Source: Archivesica marissinica
Lineage: Eukaryota; Mollusca; Bivalvia; Venerida; Vesicomyidae
Direction: 5' to 3'
Assembly (NCBI GenBank): GCA_014843695.1
Contig: CM026394.1
Span: 34,806,756 to 34,870,755 of the forward strand
DNA length: 64,000 nucleotides
A program made the translations under genes and the position numbers. Of the stretch, positions 10,076-20,803 are shown piece by piece (the stretch's first letter is position 1; every line of letters begins with the position of its first letter). The notes below the pieces were generated by a model, which was not told the origin of the DNA, searched no databases, and saw only the letters and a list, made by a program, of their open reading frames with translations.

Positions 10076-10979
10076 AAATCGCAACATTAACGATTTCACA
10101 TTTCACTGTATACCAATAAAAGTATCAGTGATACATTTAAATCTAATAGGGAAGCAATACGTTTTACTCCTAGAACAACCATTTTTAAATCACATTAAAG
10201 AGAACAAATTAAACTTTATCGCCATAGGAGTTAAAATTTATAAAAATTAAAAGATCTCTTCTAAATAAACGATTGAAAATAATTTCCCTATATAAACTAT
10301 TGCTCAAAAATGTGCCGATAAGACAATCAATATTGGTTTTCGTGTCATTCTCAAGGGAGATAAGCCGCATCAATAAGCCAGCTGAATTGGCGTGAAAGCT
10401 GGGTATGGATAATGTAACAAACATACGTGATTACTTTCCTTTAATTCAAATCACCATTTGCAATTAATTACAAATATAAGACAACAAAAAATTGGAAATT
10501 ACACCTAGCCCACATTGTTCGCCGGCGGCGAGGGTAAATACTCTCAATCAGTATCATCGGAAATTACGTTTATCTTGTCATTGTTTATCGAGGAATAAAT
10601 CACGGTTTGGAGTTTTGATGCGTAGCAATTAACCACGCATGTCATTCTAATATGACATAATATAATGTTATAAACGAATACATGATTGGGAGGGCTGTAA
10701 ATAATGTTGTCATGACCTGCAGTCCAACCCATTTTGCTTTTTCCCCAGATGAAATTGTATACAGCAATATATAATTGTATTGTAAACTTATTGTATTGTA
10801 TTGTATTGTATTGTATACAGCAATACTAATTTAATTTCTAATTGTTTTTCACGCATTTCATTGTATGCGTAATGGGTGGAAAACAAATACAATAAAATAA
10901 TATAAAATATTATTTAACGAATAAATGTGTGTGTTAGTTTGTCTCCATTTCCGCTATAACTGCCCATCATCGATTAATG
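10076..10979. other. Intron with LINE-like TTGTA tail
   Basis: Mostly AT-rich intron. A (ttgta)n run at about 10765-10822 resembles the 3' tails of the LINE relics in this window, but no coding part precedes it. No exon recognised. Confidence 0.4.
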
Positions 10980-11232
10980 ATACTCGCGCAGGTTCGATCC
11001 CCCGCCTGACCATAACACAAATTAGCAGTCTTTCAGATGTAACTTTAAACCGAGGTCTCGTGTCGGTGCTTTACACCGTGCACGTAAAAGAACCAGAGGA
11101 GACTCTGGAATGGGTCTCTCTGTGTATCATTGCACTATCCTCCAAGAATCTAAAATGACTAATCTCTTCAGGAGGCGTCGCACATATGGGCAACCGGTAG
11201 CGACGATTAATAAATGTAAAACACACAATTAC
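10980..11232 (+). mobile_element. SINE family A copy, 5' truncated
   Basis: Begins inside the tRNA-like head at the B box (ggttcgatcccccgcctgac), then the conserved body (gtgtcggtgctttacaccg, cgtaaaagaaccagaggag) and the 3' part (gcaaccggtagcgacg) ending near 11232. The A box is missing. Confidence 0.75.
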
Positions 11233-11404
11233 ACCCGTTTAGTCAACAGTTTTGTTGCAATATATGTTAACTATAGTTGACTATTAGTAACATTCCAATC
11301 ATTTATAAATCATTGTTCTCAAATGAAAACGGCAAAGTAACCACAACGACACAAGGAACATTCCTTATACTAGGCATAAAGGCGACATTGCAAATTGCAG
11401 AGAA

Positions 11405-11601
11405 CCCGATCAAACAGAACAGAACGTGCCGTCTGATCAGGCTGTATGCTGATTGCTCCTCAGACAACAGTGGTGAAGGTGATATACCTGTCCAAATATC
11501 AAACAACATCAATCCTGATCAGACGCGGCGTTACTCCGCGGCTGATCAGTCAATCAATGTTGTTTGCACATGCTCTGAATTTATTCGGCGCTGAAAGAGT
11601 T
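11405..11601. mobile_element. Relic related to the piggyBac-like MITE
   Basis: The right end reads ggcgctgaaagagttaa, close to the ggtgttgaaagggttaa end of the MITE at 9337. It also has a GC-rich hairpin (ctgatcagacgcggcg and its mirror cgcggctgatcag, 11515-11550), as that element does. The left end was not found. A distant family member is plausible, not proven. Confidence 0.35.
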
Positions 11602-11715
11602 AAAAAGCACTACCTTCTCTATAAATGTGCAGATTATAATACATGTACGATCATTGTTGGCAAGACACTATGACACAAGATACATACAGTATACGCATGC
11701 ATCTTTCTGTTGTAG

Positions 11716-11895
11716 ATTCAATGGCCACCGGCAAGCAAACACCACAATTCACATTGGCAGATATTAACAGAATGATTGATGGAATGAATCGAGGTTTGGT
11801 TTACAACTTTCGAGGAGTACAGGCAGCGGCTGGAGAATCTACCATATCGAGGGAACAGCTAAACACGTTATTGAATAACCTCAACGCTCAAACAG
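11716..11895 (+). CDS. Exon: RMxxGM domain, array copy 1
   Basis: Acceptor ttctgttgtag before 11716; donor CAG/GTATAT after 11895; 180 nt, phase 1-1. It encodes D/GSMATGKQTPQ, then ADINRMIDGMNRGLVYNFRG, a loop with AAAGE, and a second helix (SREQLNTLLNNLNAQT). This is the most upstream and slightly diverged member of the array. Confidence 0.85.
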
Positions 11896-12037
11896 GTATA
11901 TGACATTGTGTAATATGAAATATATGTCAATTATGTTATAATTTATATTGTACGCCCTATTGATATACTATTATAGTTAGAAACAGTGTATATGTCTTAT
12001 CGTCAGCATACTTGAATCATGAATCGTTCTGTTGAAG

Positions 12038-12156
12038 GTTCAATGGCTGCCGGCACGCCAACACCTCTGTTAACATCAACATATATTAATATAATGATTG
12101 ATGGAATGAATTTAGGTTTGGTTTACAACTTTCGAGGAGTACAGGCAGCGGCTTGA
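12038..12156 (+). pseudogene. Broken half-copy of the domain exon (1 of 4)
   Basis: Has the acceptor ttctgttgaag and the first helix and loop, then stops with TGA (12154-12156) right after GVQAAA. The second helix and the donor are gone. Further changes (M-I motif preceded by YINI, NLG) show decay. The same break occurs in three other half-copies, so all descend from one lesion. Confidence 0.8.
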
Positions 12157-12237
12157 AGACCTAACTTATCTCGAACATGTCGCTAAATTGGCAAAGCCAT
12201 AGACGTGTGTGTTCTGTGTCAACAATAATGTTTAAAC

Positions 12238-12285
<48 letters not shown>

Positions 12286-12385
12286 GCAGATTAAAATAAT
12301 ATTACGGTTGGTAGGACACTAGAAAATATGGCGCCTGTCTTGTACCCAGCATACATTGCATGAAACATGAATCGTTCTGTTGAAG

Positions 12386-12565
12386 GTTCAATGGTTGGTG
12401 GAACACAAACACCACGGTTCACATTGGCAGACATTAACAGAATGATTGATGGAATGAATCAAGGTTTGGTTTACAACTTCCGCGGAGTACAGGCAGCGGC
12501 TGGAGAACCAACGATATCGAGGGAACAGCTAAACACGTTATTGAATAATCTCAACGCTCAAACAG
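12386..12565 (+). CDS. Exon: RMxxGM domain, array copy 2
   Basis: Acceptor ttctgttgaag before 12386; donor CAG/GTATAT; 180 nt, phase 1-1. Peptide begins GSMVGGTQTPRF and contains NRMIDGMNQGLVYNFRG. The upstream ATGAATCGT that opens the frame is the pyrimidine tract of the intron, since the same bases precede every copy and the splice phase fits only after AAG. Confidence 0.85.
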
Positions 12566-13137
12566 GTATATGACATGCAATCTGAACATATATATGCGCA
12601 CTATGATATCGATATACTACTACTATTATAAAGTAACACGCATGCAAAAACATTTGGTCATAACTTTGTCATCTATTGACATGTTAAGTTCCTATTCGTG
12701 CACATTACTCATCGTCACAAGCGTTCCAAAATGCGATAAAAAAAGGTTTGCCATGATCGTGAGATGTTAAATGTCAACACCTTTCAGCATAGAGCTGCAC
12801 CTTTTGACGGACGTCATGTAAGTCGCTATGTTACAGATGGACGCGGTTGACTCCATTGCCTATAGCACATGCATTGACATATAGCAGTACTAGATAGTTA
12901 CTACAACAACATGCATTCAACATTATTTGTATCTTGAAGACCTAACTCATCTCCAACATGTCGCTAAATTGACAAAGCCATATACATGTGTGTTCTGTGT
13001 CAACAATAATGTTTAAACGTCTCTCTCTATGTATATGCAGATTAAAATAATATTACGGTTGGTAGTTACACTAGAAAATATGGCGCCTGTCTTGTACCCA
13101 GCATACATTGCATGACACATGAATCGTTCTGTTGAAG

Positions 13138-13317
13138 GTTCAATGGTTGGTGGAACACAAACACCACGGTTCACATTGGCAGACATTAACAGAATGATTG
13201 CTGGAATGAATCAAGGTTTGGTTTACAACTTCCGCGGAGTACAGGCAGCGGCTGGAGAACCAACGATATCGAGGGAACAGCTAAACACGTTATTGAATAA
13301 TCTCAACGCTCAAACAG
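13138..13317 (+). CDS. Exon: RMxxGM domain, array copy 3
   Basis: Same splice sites and 180-nt length as the previous copy, phase 1-1. It differs by Asp to Ala in the first helix (NRMIAGM). It is followed by the second intron type, with a half-copy at 13453. Confidence 0.85.
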
Positions 13318-13452
13318 GTATATGACATTGTGTAATATGAAATATATGTGAATTCTGTTATATATTATACGCCCTATTAATCTAATATTATGGTTGGAAA
13401 CAGTGTATATGTCTTATCGTCAGCATACATTGCATGAATTGTTCTGTTGAAG

Positions 13453-13571
13453 GTTCAATGGCTGCCGGCACACCAACACCACGGTTAACATTGACAGATA
13501 TTAATAGAATGATTGATGGAATGAATCGAGGTTTGGTTTACAACTTTCGAGTAGTACAGGCAGCGGCTTGA
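13453..13571 (+). pseudogene. Broken half-copy of the domain exon (2 of 4)
   Basis: Same structure as the half-copy at 12038: acceptor and first helix kept, TGA at 13569-13571 directly after VQAAA, no donor. The first-helix residues (NRMIDGMNRG) are still intact here. Confidence 0.8.
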
Positions 13572-13780
13572 AGACCTAACTTATCTCGAACATGTCGCTA
13601 AATTGGCAAAGCCATAGACGTGTGTGTTCTGTGTCAACAATAATGTTTAAACGTCTCTCTCTCTCTCTATATATATATATATGCAGATTAAATAATATTA
13701 CGGTTGGTAGGACACTAGAAATATGGCGCCTGTCTTGTACCCAGCATACATTGCATGAAACATGAATCGTTCTGTTGAAG

Positions 13781-13959
13781 GTTCAATGGTTGGTGGAACA
13801 CAAACACCACGGTTCACATTGGCAGACATTAACAGAATGATTGATGGAATGAATCAAGGTTTGGTTTACAACTTCGCGGAGTACAGGCAGCGGCTGGAGA
13901 ACCAACGATATCGAGGGAACAGCTAAACACGTTATTGAATAATCTCAACGCTCAAACAG
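13781..13959 (+). CDS. Exon: RMxxGM domain, array copy 4, 1-nt deletion
   Basis: Identical in plan to its neighbours but 179 nt: a CC has become C in the codons for N-F-R-G near 13874, which shifts the frame. The surrounding block shows several other single-base losses in homopolymers compared with sister copies, so a sequencing or assembly error is more likely than a real lesion. If real, including this exon would disrupt the reading frame downstream. Confidence 0.6.
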
Positions 13960-14529
13960 GTATATGACATGCAATCTGAACATATATATGCGCACTATGA
14001 TATCGATATACTACTACTATTATAAAGTAACACGCATGCAAAAACATTTGGTCATAACTTTGTCATCTATTGACATGTTAAGTTCCTATTCGTGCACATA
14101 CTCATCGTCACAAGCGCTCCAAAATGCGATAAAAAAGGTTTGCCATGATCGTGAGATGTTAAATGTCAACACCTTTCAGCATAGAGCTGCACCTTTTGAC
14201 GGACGTCATGTAAGTCGCTATGTTACAGATGGACGCGGTTGACTCCATTGCCTATTGCACATGCATTGACATATAGCAGTACTAGATAGTTACTACAACA
14301 AAATGCATTCAACATTATTTGTATCTTGAAGACCTAACTCATCTCCAACATGTCGCTAAATTGACAAAGCCATATACATGTGTGTTCTGTGTCAACAATA
14401 ATGTTTAAACGTCTCTCTCTATGTATATGCAGATTAAAATAATATTACGGTTGGTAGTTACACTAGAAAATATGGCGCCTGTCTTGTACCCAGCATACAT
14501 TGCATGACACATGAATCGTTCTGTTGAAG

Positions 14530-14709
14530 GTTCAATGGTTGGTGGAACACAAACACCACGGTTCACATTGGCAGACATTAACAGAATGATTGCTGGAATG
14601 AATCAAGGTTTGGTTTACAACTTCCGCGGAGTACAGGCAGCGGCTGGAGAACCAACGATATCGAGGGAACAGCTAAACACGTTATTGAATAATCTCAACG
14701 CTCAAACAG
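14530..14709 (+). CDS. Exon: RMxxGM domain, array copy 5
   Basis: 180 nt, phase 1-1, acceptor ttctgttgaag, donor CAG/GTATAT. Carries the NRMIAGM variant and is nearly identical to the copy at 13138. It is followed by the first intron type. Confidence 0.85.
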
Positions 14710-15281
14710 GTATATGACATGCAATCTGAACATATATATGCGCACTATGATATCGATATACTACTACTATTATAAAGTAACACGCATGCAAAAACATTTG
14801 GTCATAACTTTGTCATCTATTGACATGTTAAGTTCCTATTCGTGCACATTACTCATCGTCACAAGCGCTCCAAAATGCGATAAAAAAAGGTTTGCCATGA
14901 TCGTGAGATGTTAAATGTCAACACCTTTCAGCATAGAGCTGCACCTTTTGACGGACGTCATGTAAGTCGCTATGTTACAGATGGACGCGGTTGACTCCAT
15001 TGCCTATAGCACATGCATTGACATATAGCAGTACTAGATAGTTACTACAACAAAATGCATTCAACATTATTTGTATCTTGAAGACCTAACTCATCTCCAA
15101 CATGTCGCTAAATTGACAAAGCCATATACATGTGTGTTCTGTGTCAACAATAATGTTTAAACGTCTCTCTCTATGTATATGCAGATTAAAATAATATTAC
15201 GGTTGGTAGTTACACTAGAAAATATGGCGCCTGTCTTGTACCCAGCATACATTGCATGACACATGAATCGTTCTGTTGAAG

Positions 15282-15461
15282 GTTCAATGGTTGGTGGAAC
15301 ACACACACCACGGTTCACATTGGCAGACATTAACAGAATGATTGCTGGAATGAATCAAGGTTTGGTTTACAACTTCCGCGGAGTACAGGCAGCGGCTGGA
15401 GAACCAACCATATCGAGGGAACAGCTAAACACGTTATTGAATAATCTCAACGCTCAATCAG
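15282..15461 (+). CDS. Exon: RMxxGM domain, array copy 6
   Basis: 180 nt, phase 1-1. Small differences: Q to H in the N-terminal part (GGTHTPRF) and NAQS in place of NAQT at the end. Followed by the second intron type. Confidence 0.85.
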
Positions 15462-15596
15462 GTATATGACACTGTGTAATATGAAATATATGTGAATTCT
15501 GTTATATATTATACGCCCTATTAATCTAATATTATGGTTGGAAACAGTGTATATGTCTTATCGTCAGCATACATTGCATGAATTGTTCTGTTGAAG

Positions 15597-15715
15597 GTTC
15601 AATGGCTGCCGGCACGCCAACACCACGGTTAACATTGGCATATATTAATAGAATGATTGATGGAATGAATCGAGGTTTGGTTTACAACTTACGAGGAGTA
15701 CAGGCAGCGGCTTGA
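15597..15715 (+). pseudogene. Broken half-copy of the domain exon (3 of 4)
   Basis: Acceptor kept, first helix with AYINRMIDGM, TGA at 15713-15715 after VQAAA, no second helix and no donor. Shares the break point of the other half-copies. Confidence 0.8.
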
Positions 15716-15934
15716 AGACATAACTTATCTCGAACATGTCGCTAAATTTGCAAAGCCATAGACGTGTGTGTTCTGTGTCAACAATAATGTTTAAACGTCT
15801 CTCTCTCTCTCTCTCTCTCTGTATATATATATATGCAGATTAAAATAATATTACGGTTGGTAGGACACTAGAAATTATGGCGCCTGTCTTGTACCCAGCA
15901 TACATTGCATGAAACATGAATCGTTCTGTTGAAG

Positions 15935-16114
15935 GTTCAATGGTTGGTGGAACACAAACACCACGGTTCACATTGGCAGACATTAACAGAATGATTGATG
16001 GAATGAATCAAGGTTTGGTTTACAACTTCCGCGGAGTACAGGCAGCGGCTGGAGAACCAACGATATCGAGGGAACAGCTAAACACGTTATTGAATAATCT
16101 CAACGCTCAAACAG
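15935..16114 (+). CDS. Exon: RMxxGM domain, array copy 7
   Basis: 180 nt, phase 1-1, same splice sites. NRMIDGM variant, practically identical to the copy at 12386. The pair suggests duplication of a block holding two exons. Confidence 0.85.
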
Positions 16115-16685
16115 GTATATGACATGCAATCTGAACATATATATGCGCACTATGATATCGATATACTACTACTATTATAAAGTAACACGCATGCAAAAAC
16201 ATTTGGTCATAACTTTGTCATCTATTGACATGTTAAGTTCCTATTCGTGCACAATACTCATCGTCACAAGCGCTCCAAAATGCGATAAAAAAAGGTTTGC
16301 CATGATCGTGAGATGTTAAATGTCAACACCTTTCAGCATAGAGCTGCACCTTTTGACGGACGTCTTGTAAGTCGCTATGTTACAGATGGACGTGGGGGCC
16401 TCCATTGCCTATAGCACATGCATTGACATATAGCAGTACTAGATAGTTACTACAACCTAATGCATTCAACATTATTTGTATCTTGAAGACCTAACTCATC
16501 TCCAACATGTCGCTAAATTGACAAAGCCATATACGTGTGTGTTCTGTGTCAACAATAATGTTTAAACGTCTCTCTCTATATATATGCAGATTAAAATAAT
16601 ATTACGGTTGATAGTACACTAGAAAATATGGCGCCTGTCTTGTACCCAGCATACATTGCATGAAACATGAATCGTTCTGTTGAAG

Positions 16686-16865
16686 GTTCAATGGTTGGTG
16701 ACATACACACACCACGGTTCACATTGGCAGACATTAACAGAATGATTGCTGGAATGAATCAAGGTTTGGTTTACAACTTCCGCGGAGTACAGGCAGCGGC
16801 TGGAGAACCAACCATATCGAGGGAACAGCTAAACACGTTATTGAATAATCTCAACGCTCAAACAG
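16686..16865 (+). CDS. Exon: RMxxGM domain, array copy 8
   Basis: 180 nt, phase 1-1. N-terminal part reads GSMVGDIHTPRF; NRMIAGM variant; donor CAG/GTACAT differs slightly from the others. The intron that follows is interrupted after about 50 bp by an A/C-only tract. Confidence 0.85.
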
Positions 16866-16913
16866 GTACATGACATGCAATCTGAACAATATATGCGAAC
16901 TATTATATCATAT

Positions 16914-17064
16914 ACACACAAAAAAACACCACAAAAACACAAACCACAACAAACCACCACAACCACCACAACCCCAAAACAAAAAAACCAACAAAAACAA
17001 CACCCACAAACCACCACACCAAACCAACAAACCACCCACCAACACACAACAAACAACAAAACAC
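16914..17064. repeat. 151-nt tract of A and C only
   Basis: Every base from 16914 to 17064 is A or C, without a regular period. It separates the start of one intron type from the end of the other (tatacgccc and onward). Both open frames through it are trivial. It may be a read or assembly artefact or a true strand-asymmetric low-complexity insertion. Confidence 0.9.
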
Positions 17065-17158
17065 TATACGCCCGATTCATCTAATATTATGGTTGGAAAC
17101 ATTGTAGATGGCGTATCGTCAGCATACATTACATGAATCATGAATTGTTCTGTTGAAG

Positions 17159-17338
17159 GTTCAATGGTTGGTGGCACACAAACACCACGGTTCACATTGG
17201 CAGACATTAACAGAATGATTGCTGGAATGAATCAAGGTTTGGTTTACAACTTTCGAGGAGTACAGGCAGCGGCTGGAGAACCAACCATATCGAGGGAACA
17301 GCTAAACACGTTATTGAATAACCTCAACGCTCAATCAG
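17159..17338 (+). CDS. Exon: RMxxGM domain, array copy 9
   Basis: 180 nt, phase 1-1, acceptor ttctgttgaag, donor CAG/GTATAT. NRMIAGM variant with NAQS at the end, close to the copy at 15282. Followed by the second intron type. Confidence 0.85.
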
Positions 17339-17473
17339 GTATATGACACTGTGTAATATGAAATATATGTGAATTCTGTTATATATTATACGCCCTATTA
17401 ATCTAATATTATGGTTGGAAACAGTGTATATGTCTTATCGTCAGCATACATTGCATGAATTGTTCTGTTGAAG

Positions 17474-17592
17474 GTTCAATGGCTGCCGGCACACCAACAC
17501 CACGGTTAACATTGACATATATTAATAGAATGATTGATGGAATGAATCGAGGTTTGGTTTACAACTTTCGAGGAGTACAGGCAGCGGCTTGA
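17474..17592 (+). pseudogene. Broken half-copy of the domain exon (4 of 4)
   Basis: Same acceptor and same TGA break (17590-17592) as the other three half-copies. Followed directly by the expanded CT tract. Confidence 0.8.
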
Positions 17593-17646
17593 AGACCTAA
17601 CTTATCTCGAACATGTCGCTAAATTGGCAAAGCCATAGACGTGTGT

Positions 17647-17704
<58 letters not shown>

Positions 17705-17721
17705 CTCTCGCTCTCTCTCTC

Positions 17722-17754
<33 letters not shown>

Positions 17755-17770
17755 TCTCTCTCTCTCATCG

Positions 17771-17803
<33 letters not shown>

Positions 17804-17814
17804 CTTCTCTCTCT

Positions 17815-17845
<31 letters not shown>

Positions 17846-17853
17846 GCTCTCTC

Positions 17854-17903
<50 letters not shown>

Positions 17904-17969
17904 TCTCTCTCTCCTCTCCTCTCTCTCTCTTCTCTATCTCTCTCTCTCTCTCTCTTTTCTCCTCTCTCT

Positions 17970-18030
<61 letters not shown>

Positions 18031-18059
18031 TCTCTCTCTCTCTCTCTCTCCTCTCTCTA

Positions 18060-18103
<44 letters not shown>
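17647..18103. repeat. CT microsatellite, about 457 bp
   Basis: Almost pure CT dinucleotide with TT or CC slips. In sister copies this position holds only 10-20 CT units. Here the tract is joined directly to aacgctcaaacag/gtaaat (18104-18123), which is the last 14 bases of a domain exon plus its donor, so the intervening intron and most of that exon are missing. Open frames of Leu/Ser through it are artefacts of the repeat. Confidence 0.95.
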
Positions 18104-18104
<1 letters not shown>

Positions 18105-18117
18105 ACGCTCAAACAGG
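18104..18117 (+). pseudogene. 3' tail of a lost domain exon
   Basis: Fourteen bases matching the exon end (AACGCTCAAACAG preceded by a CT repeat) and followed by a GTAAAT donor. There is no acceptor or upstream exon. It marks a deletion or an assembly collapse inside the CT tract. Confidence 0.6.
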
Positions 18118-18685
18118 TAAATAGTGTATGACACTGTAGGTTATGATTGCCTTTAGCTAAGTAATTGTTATTTATTACTACAACTAGTTACCTCATGGTC
18201 ATTGTCGACGTCTGTACGTCCATCTGCCAGTCACAATATTGTCAAATCACACTTTATGTATTGCTATGTTGTATTCATCTCTTCAGCGATATACCTGATA
18301 ACGTAATATCCGTGCACCGTATCACAAGTTATATGTACAATACATTCAACATTCGCACCGTGATAATGCTATTGATACTTTTAATGTATTACACATTCAG
18401 AAACATTTGATTTGGTTATACATGTAGCTTCAGCATATATTGACATATTACTTAATAGGCTCTTCTTGGTGCACAATACAACTCTTCCCCAGAGCTCCAC
18501 AATAACATAATAAAGATTGAACTGATCGTGTGTTGATGGTGTTTTTTGAATGTCAACGATTTTCAGCCGAGAGATACCCACACTTCGGTATGTTTCTTGG
18601 ATGTCTTTCTGTCATAGAACCGGATACGGAAACCATTGCCTATACCTCTTGCATTGATACATAATAGTCCGTCATCAGTAGACCT

Positions 18686-18725
18686 CCTCCGTGGTCGAGT
18701 GGTTATGGTGTCCAATATAAAAATC
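18686..18725 (+). mobile_element. Short tRNA-like fragment
   Basis: The stretch cctccgtggtcgagtggtta resembles the A-box half of a tRNA-derived SINE head. No B box or body follows, so this is a truncated remnant at best. Confidence 0.3.
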
Positions 18726-18884
18726 GTGTAGCTGTTACTTGCATAACTTATGAACAAATGTACATAATACGAATGGCAATATGACAATATAAACGTGCAG
18801 GTAAATCTATTAGTATGGTTGGAAACATTGTATATGCCTCATCGTCATCATACATTGCATGACTCGTGAATCGTTCTGTTGAAG

Positions 18885-19064
18885 GCTCAATGGCTGCCGG
18901 CACACACACACCACGGTTAACATTGGCAGATATTAATAGAATGATTGATGGAATGAATCAAGGTTTGCTTTACAACTTTCGAGGAGTACAGGCAGCGGCT
19001 GGAGAACCTACGATAGCGAGGGAACAGCTAAACACGTTATTGAATAACCTCAACGCTCAAACAG
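18885..19064 (+). CDS. Exon: RMxxGM domain, array copy 10
   Basis: 180 nt, phase 1-1, acceptor ttctgttgaag, donor CAG/GTAAAT. More diverged than the central array members (GSMAAGTHTPRL, then NRMIDGMNQGLLYNFRG, TIAREQL). Its donor matches the orphan exon tail at 18104, so the two probably belonged to the same subtype. Confidence 0.85.
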
Positions 19065-19274
19065 GTAAATGACATGTAATCTGTACACATACGTGGACAT
19101 TATGTTATATATTCAACGCTCGATTCATCTTTGATTTGTATGCAGAATGTGGTATTCAGAGGGTAATTCAAGTTGAACATACAGGGAGACAATGGACGTG
19201 GCTGATCTCATAGCTAAACGTTATTATTGTCTTTAGCTAAGATGTTGTTTTATTTATAAATACGACGCGCTACT

Positions 19275-19535
19275 CCGACGACTTGGCCGACTTACTGTGA
19301 CGACTTGGCGGACTTACTGCGACGAATTGGCCGACTTACTGCGACGAATTGGTCGACTTACTGCGACGAATTGGCCAACTTACTGCGACGAATTGGTCGA
19401 CTTACTGCGACGAATTGGCCGAATTACTGCGACGACTTGGCCGACTTACTGCGACGAATTGGCCGACTTACTACGACGAATTGGCCAACTTACTGCGACG
19501 AATTGGCCGACTTACTGCGACGACTTGGCCAACGT
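19275..19535. repeat. 22-bp tandem repeat, about 12 copies
   Basis: Unit gacgaattggccgacttact plus gc, with gacttgg variants. Three frames remain open through it, as expected when the unit has no stop codon; there is no coding support. Confidence 0.9.
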
Positions 19536-19910
19536 CTGTCATTCCTCCATACTTCCACCGTTCTTCTTCTATCCATTTCCGCACTATAATGTTTGCCATA
19601 CCAAACGTTGGGGGCTTTCCATAACTTATTGATCTATATTCACAGATACACCTGATATTCGTACGCTGTAGCAAGAGTACTGGGCATTATAAATTGACAC
19701 AGTATCACCGTTACAGTGGTATTGACATTTATTAAGCAACACACATGCAAAACCATTTAGTCATAACTTCATCACCTATTTACATGCTTAGCTCCTATTC
19801 GTGCACAATACTCATCGTCACCATAACATGATCGTGACTGTCAATTAGTTTCAGCTAAGAGTTGCAGCATTTGAAGGTCGTCTTGTATGGCGCTATGTCA
19901 CAGAATCACA

Positions 19911-20074
19911 TTATATGTGTGTATGTTGACAACTTAAGTGTGAATAATGTAATATCAAATGATATTGATTTTATGACAACAACTATAAGATCTGAACGTG
20001 TAGAACTAGGAACAACTGTACCACAGTTTAAGCGAAATATTCAACAACTTCTGACCATAACACAATATTATCAG
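19911..20074. other. Intron end before the next exon
   Basis: Intron sequence with no recognised repeat, ending in the acceptor atattatcag before 20075. Confidence 0.4.
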
Positions 20075-20248
20075 GTATGGGAGGATCACCAGGGACGGCA
20101 TCATTCACATTAGAGGACATCAATAGAATGATAGCTGGTATGAACCGGGGTTTGGTGTATAGCTATCGCGGAGTTGAGGCAGCACCAGGAGAAGCTAAGC
20201 TTACAATGGATCAACTGAACAACGTTCTTGCTGATCTGTCTGCTAAAG
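20075..20248 (+). CDS. Exon: single RMxxGM domain, after the array
   Basis: Acceptor atattatcag; donor AAG/GTTGGT; 174 nt, phase 1-1. It encodes MGGSPGTASFTLEDINRMIA, then GMNRGLVYSYRGVEAAPGE and a second helix (MDQLNNVLADLSAK). It is clearly related to the array copies but separate from them. Confidence 0.85.
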
Positions 20249-20803
20249 GTTGGTATTACACTGGAAGAGCCATACAGGTTTTGCACTATCTAATCATATG
20301 TCCATCTACCTGTGTATCTACCTGGTCTTATTTCCTTTCCGCTTGCTGATATGAGACGACTATCTCATGTACAATGCATGCCCATGCAATATGTTGATCA
20401 ATTAGTTAGCCCTGTTTTATTAATTAATTAATTTAATTTAACTTAGGATAGTTTAACAAAATATAGTTTTAACATGTGTGTTTGGATAACTAAATTAGTA
20501 TAATGATTTGTTTTGCAATCTAACAAACATAAAACTGTATATAACCTATTAACGTATTAACTAAGTAAATGATGTCGTCCGTTTGAATGTGAATAAGTTA
20601 ACAAAATATTGCTCGAGGATATACAATATATATCTGAATGTAGTTGCAAATGCGTGAAATTCATCTGTCATGCATATGCGAGCAGGTACCTTTAACAACC
20701 AGTAGCACGCTTACCTTTGTTTGCTTAAGCTATACTTCTATGCTTGCTTATGCTATTCTGTTCATGCAATTCGTATAACAAGGCCAACTGTATCATGTTT
20801 CAG
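20249..20803. other. Intron, no feature seen
   Basis: AT-rich intron with no recognised exon or repeat family. Confidence 0.4.

Larger units (their letters stand above)
11640..19910 (+). repeat. Tandem segmental duplication array carrying ten domain exons
   Basis: The exon with its flanking intron has been duplicated many times. Two intron types alternate. One starts gtatatgacatgcaatctg and is about 570 bp (after the exons at 12386, 13781, 14530, 15935 and, in part, 16686). The other starts gtatatgacattgtgtaat or gtatatgacactgtgtaat, carries a broken half-exon and a CT tract, and follows exons 11716, 13138, 15282 and 17159. Diverged intron copies at about 18400-18620 and 19735-19910 (cgtgcacaatactcatcgtc) show that the array once extended further. 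The high identity of central copies indicates recent unequal exchange or gene conversion. Confidence 0.85.

Noticed and set aside
12367..12385. ATG at the start of each array frame (MNRSVE) as a translation start
   Set aside because: The same bases are the intron pyrimidine tract and acceptor in every copy. Phase and alignment with the copies at 20075 and 8495 place the exon start after AAG.
12570..12770. 66-residue frames beginning MTCNLNIYM after several array exons
   Set aside because: They are intron sequence repeated with the array, change frame between copies, and lack splice support.
17613..18131. Leu/Ser and Arg/Glu frames in the CT tract
   Set aside because: Dinucleotide repeat artefact.
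19297..19632. Three overlapping frames of about 100 residues in the 22-bp repeat
   Set aside because: Repeat shadow. The same peptide (CDELADLLRRIG) appears in all three frames because 66 bp is a multiple of 3.
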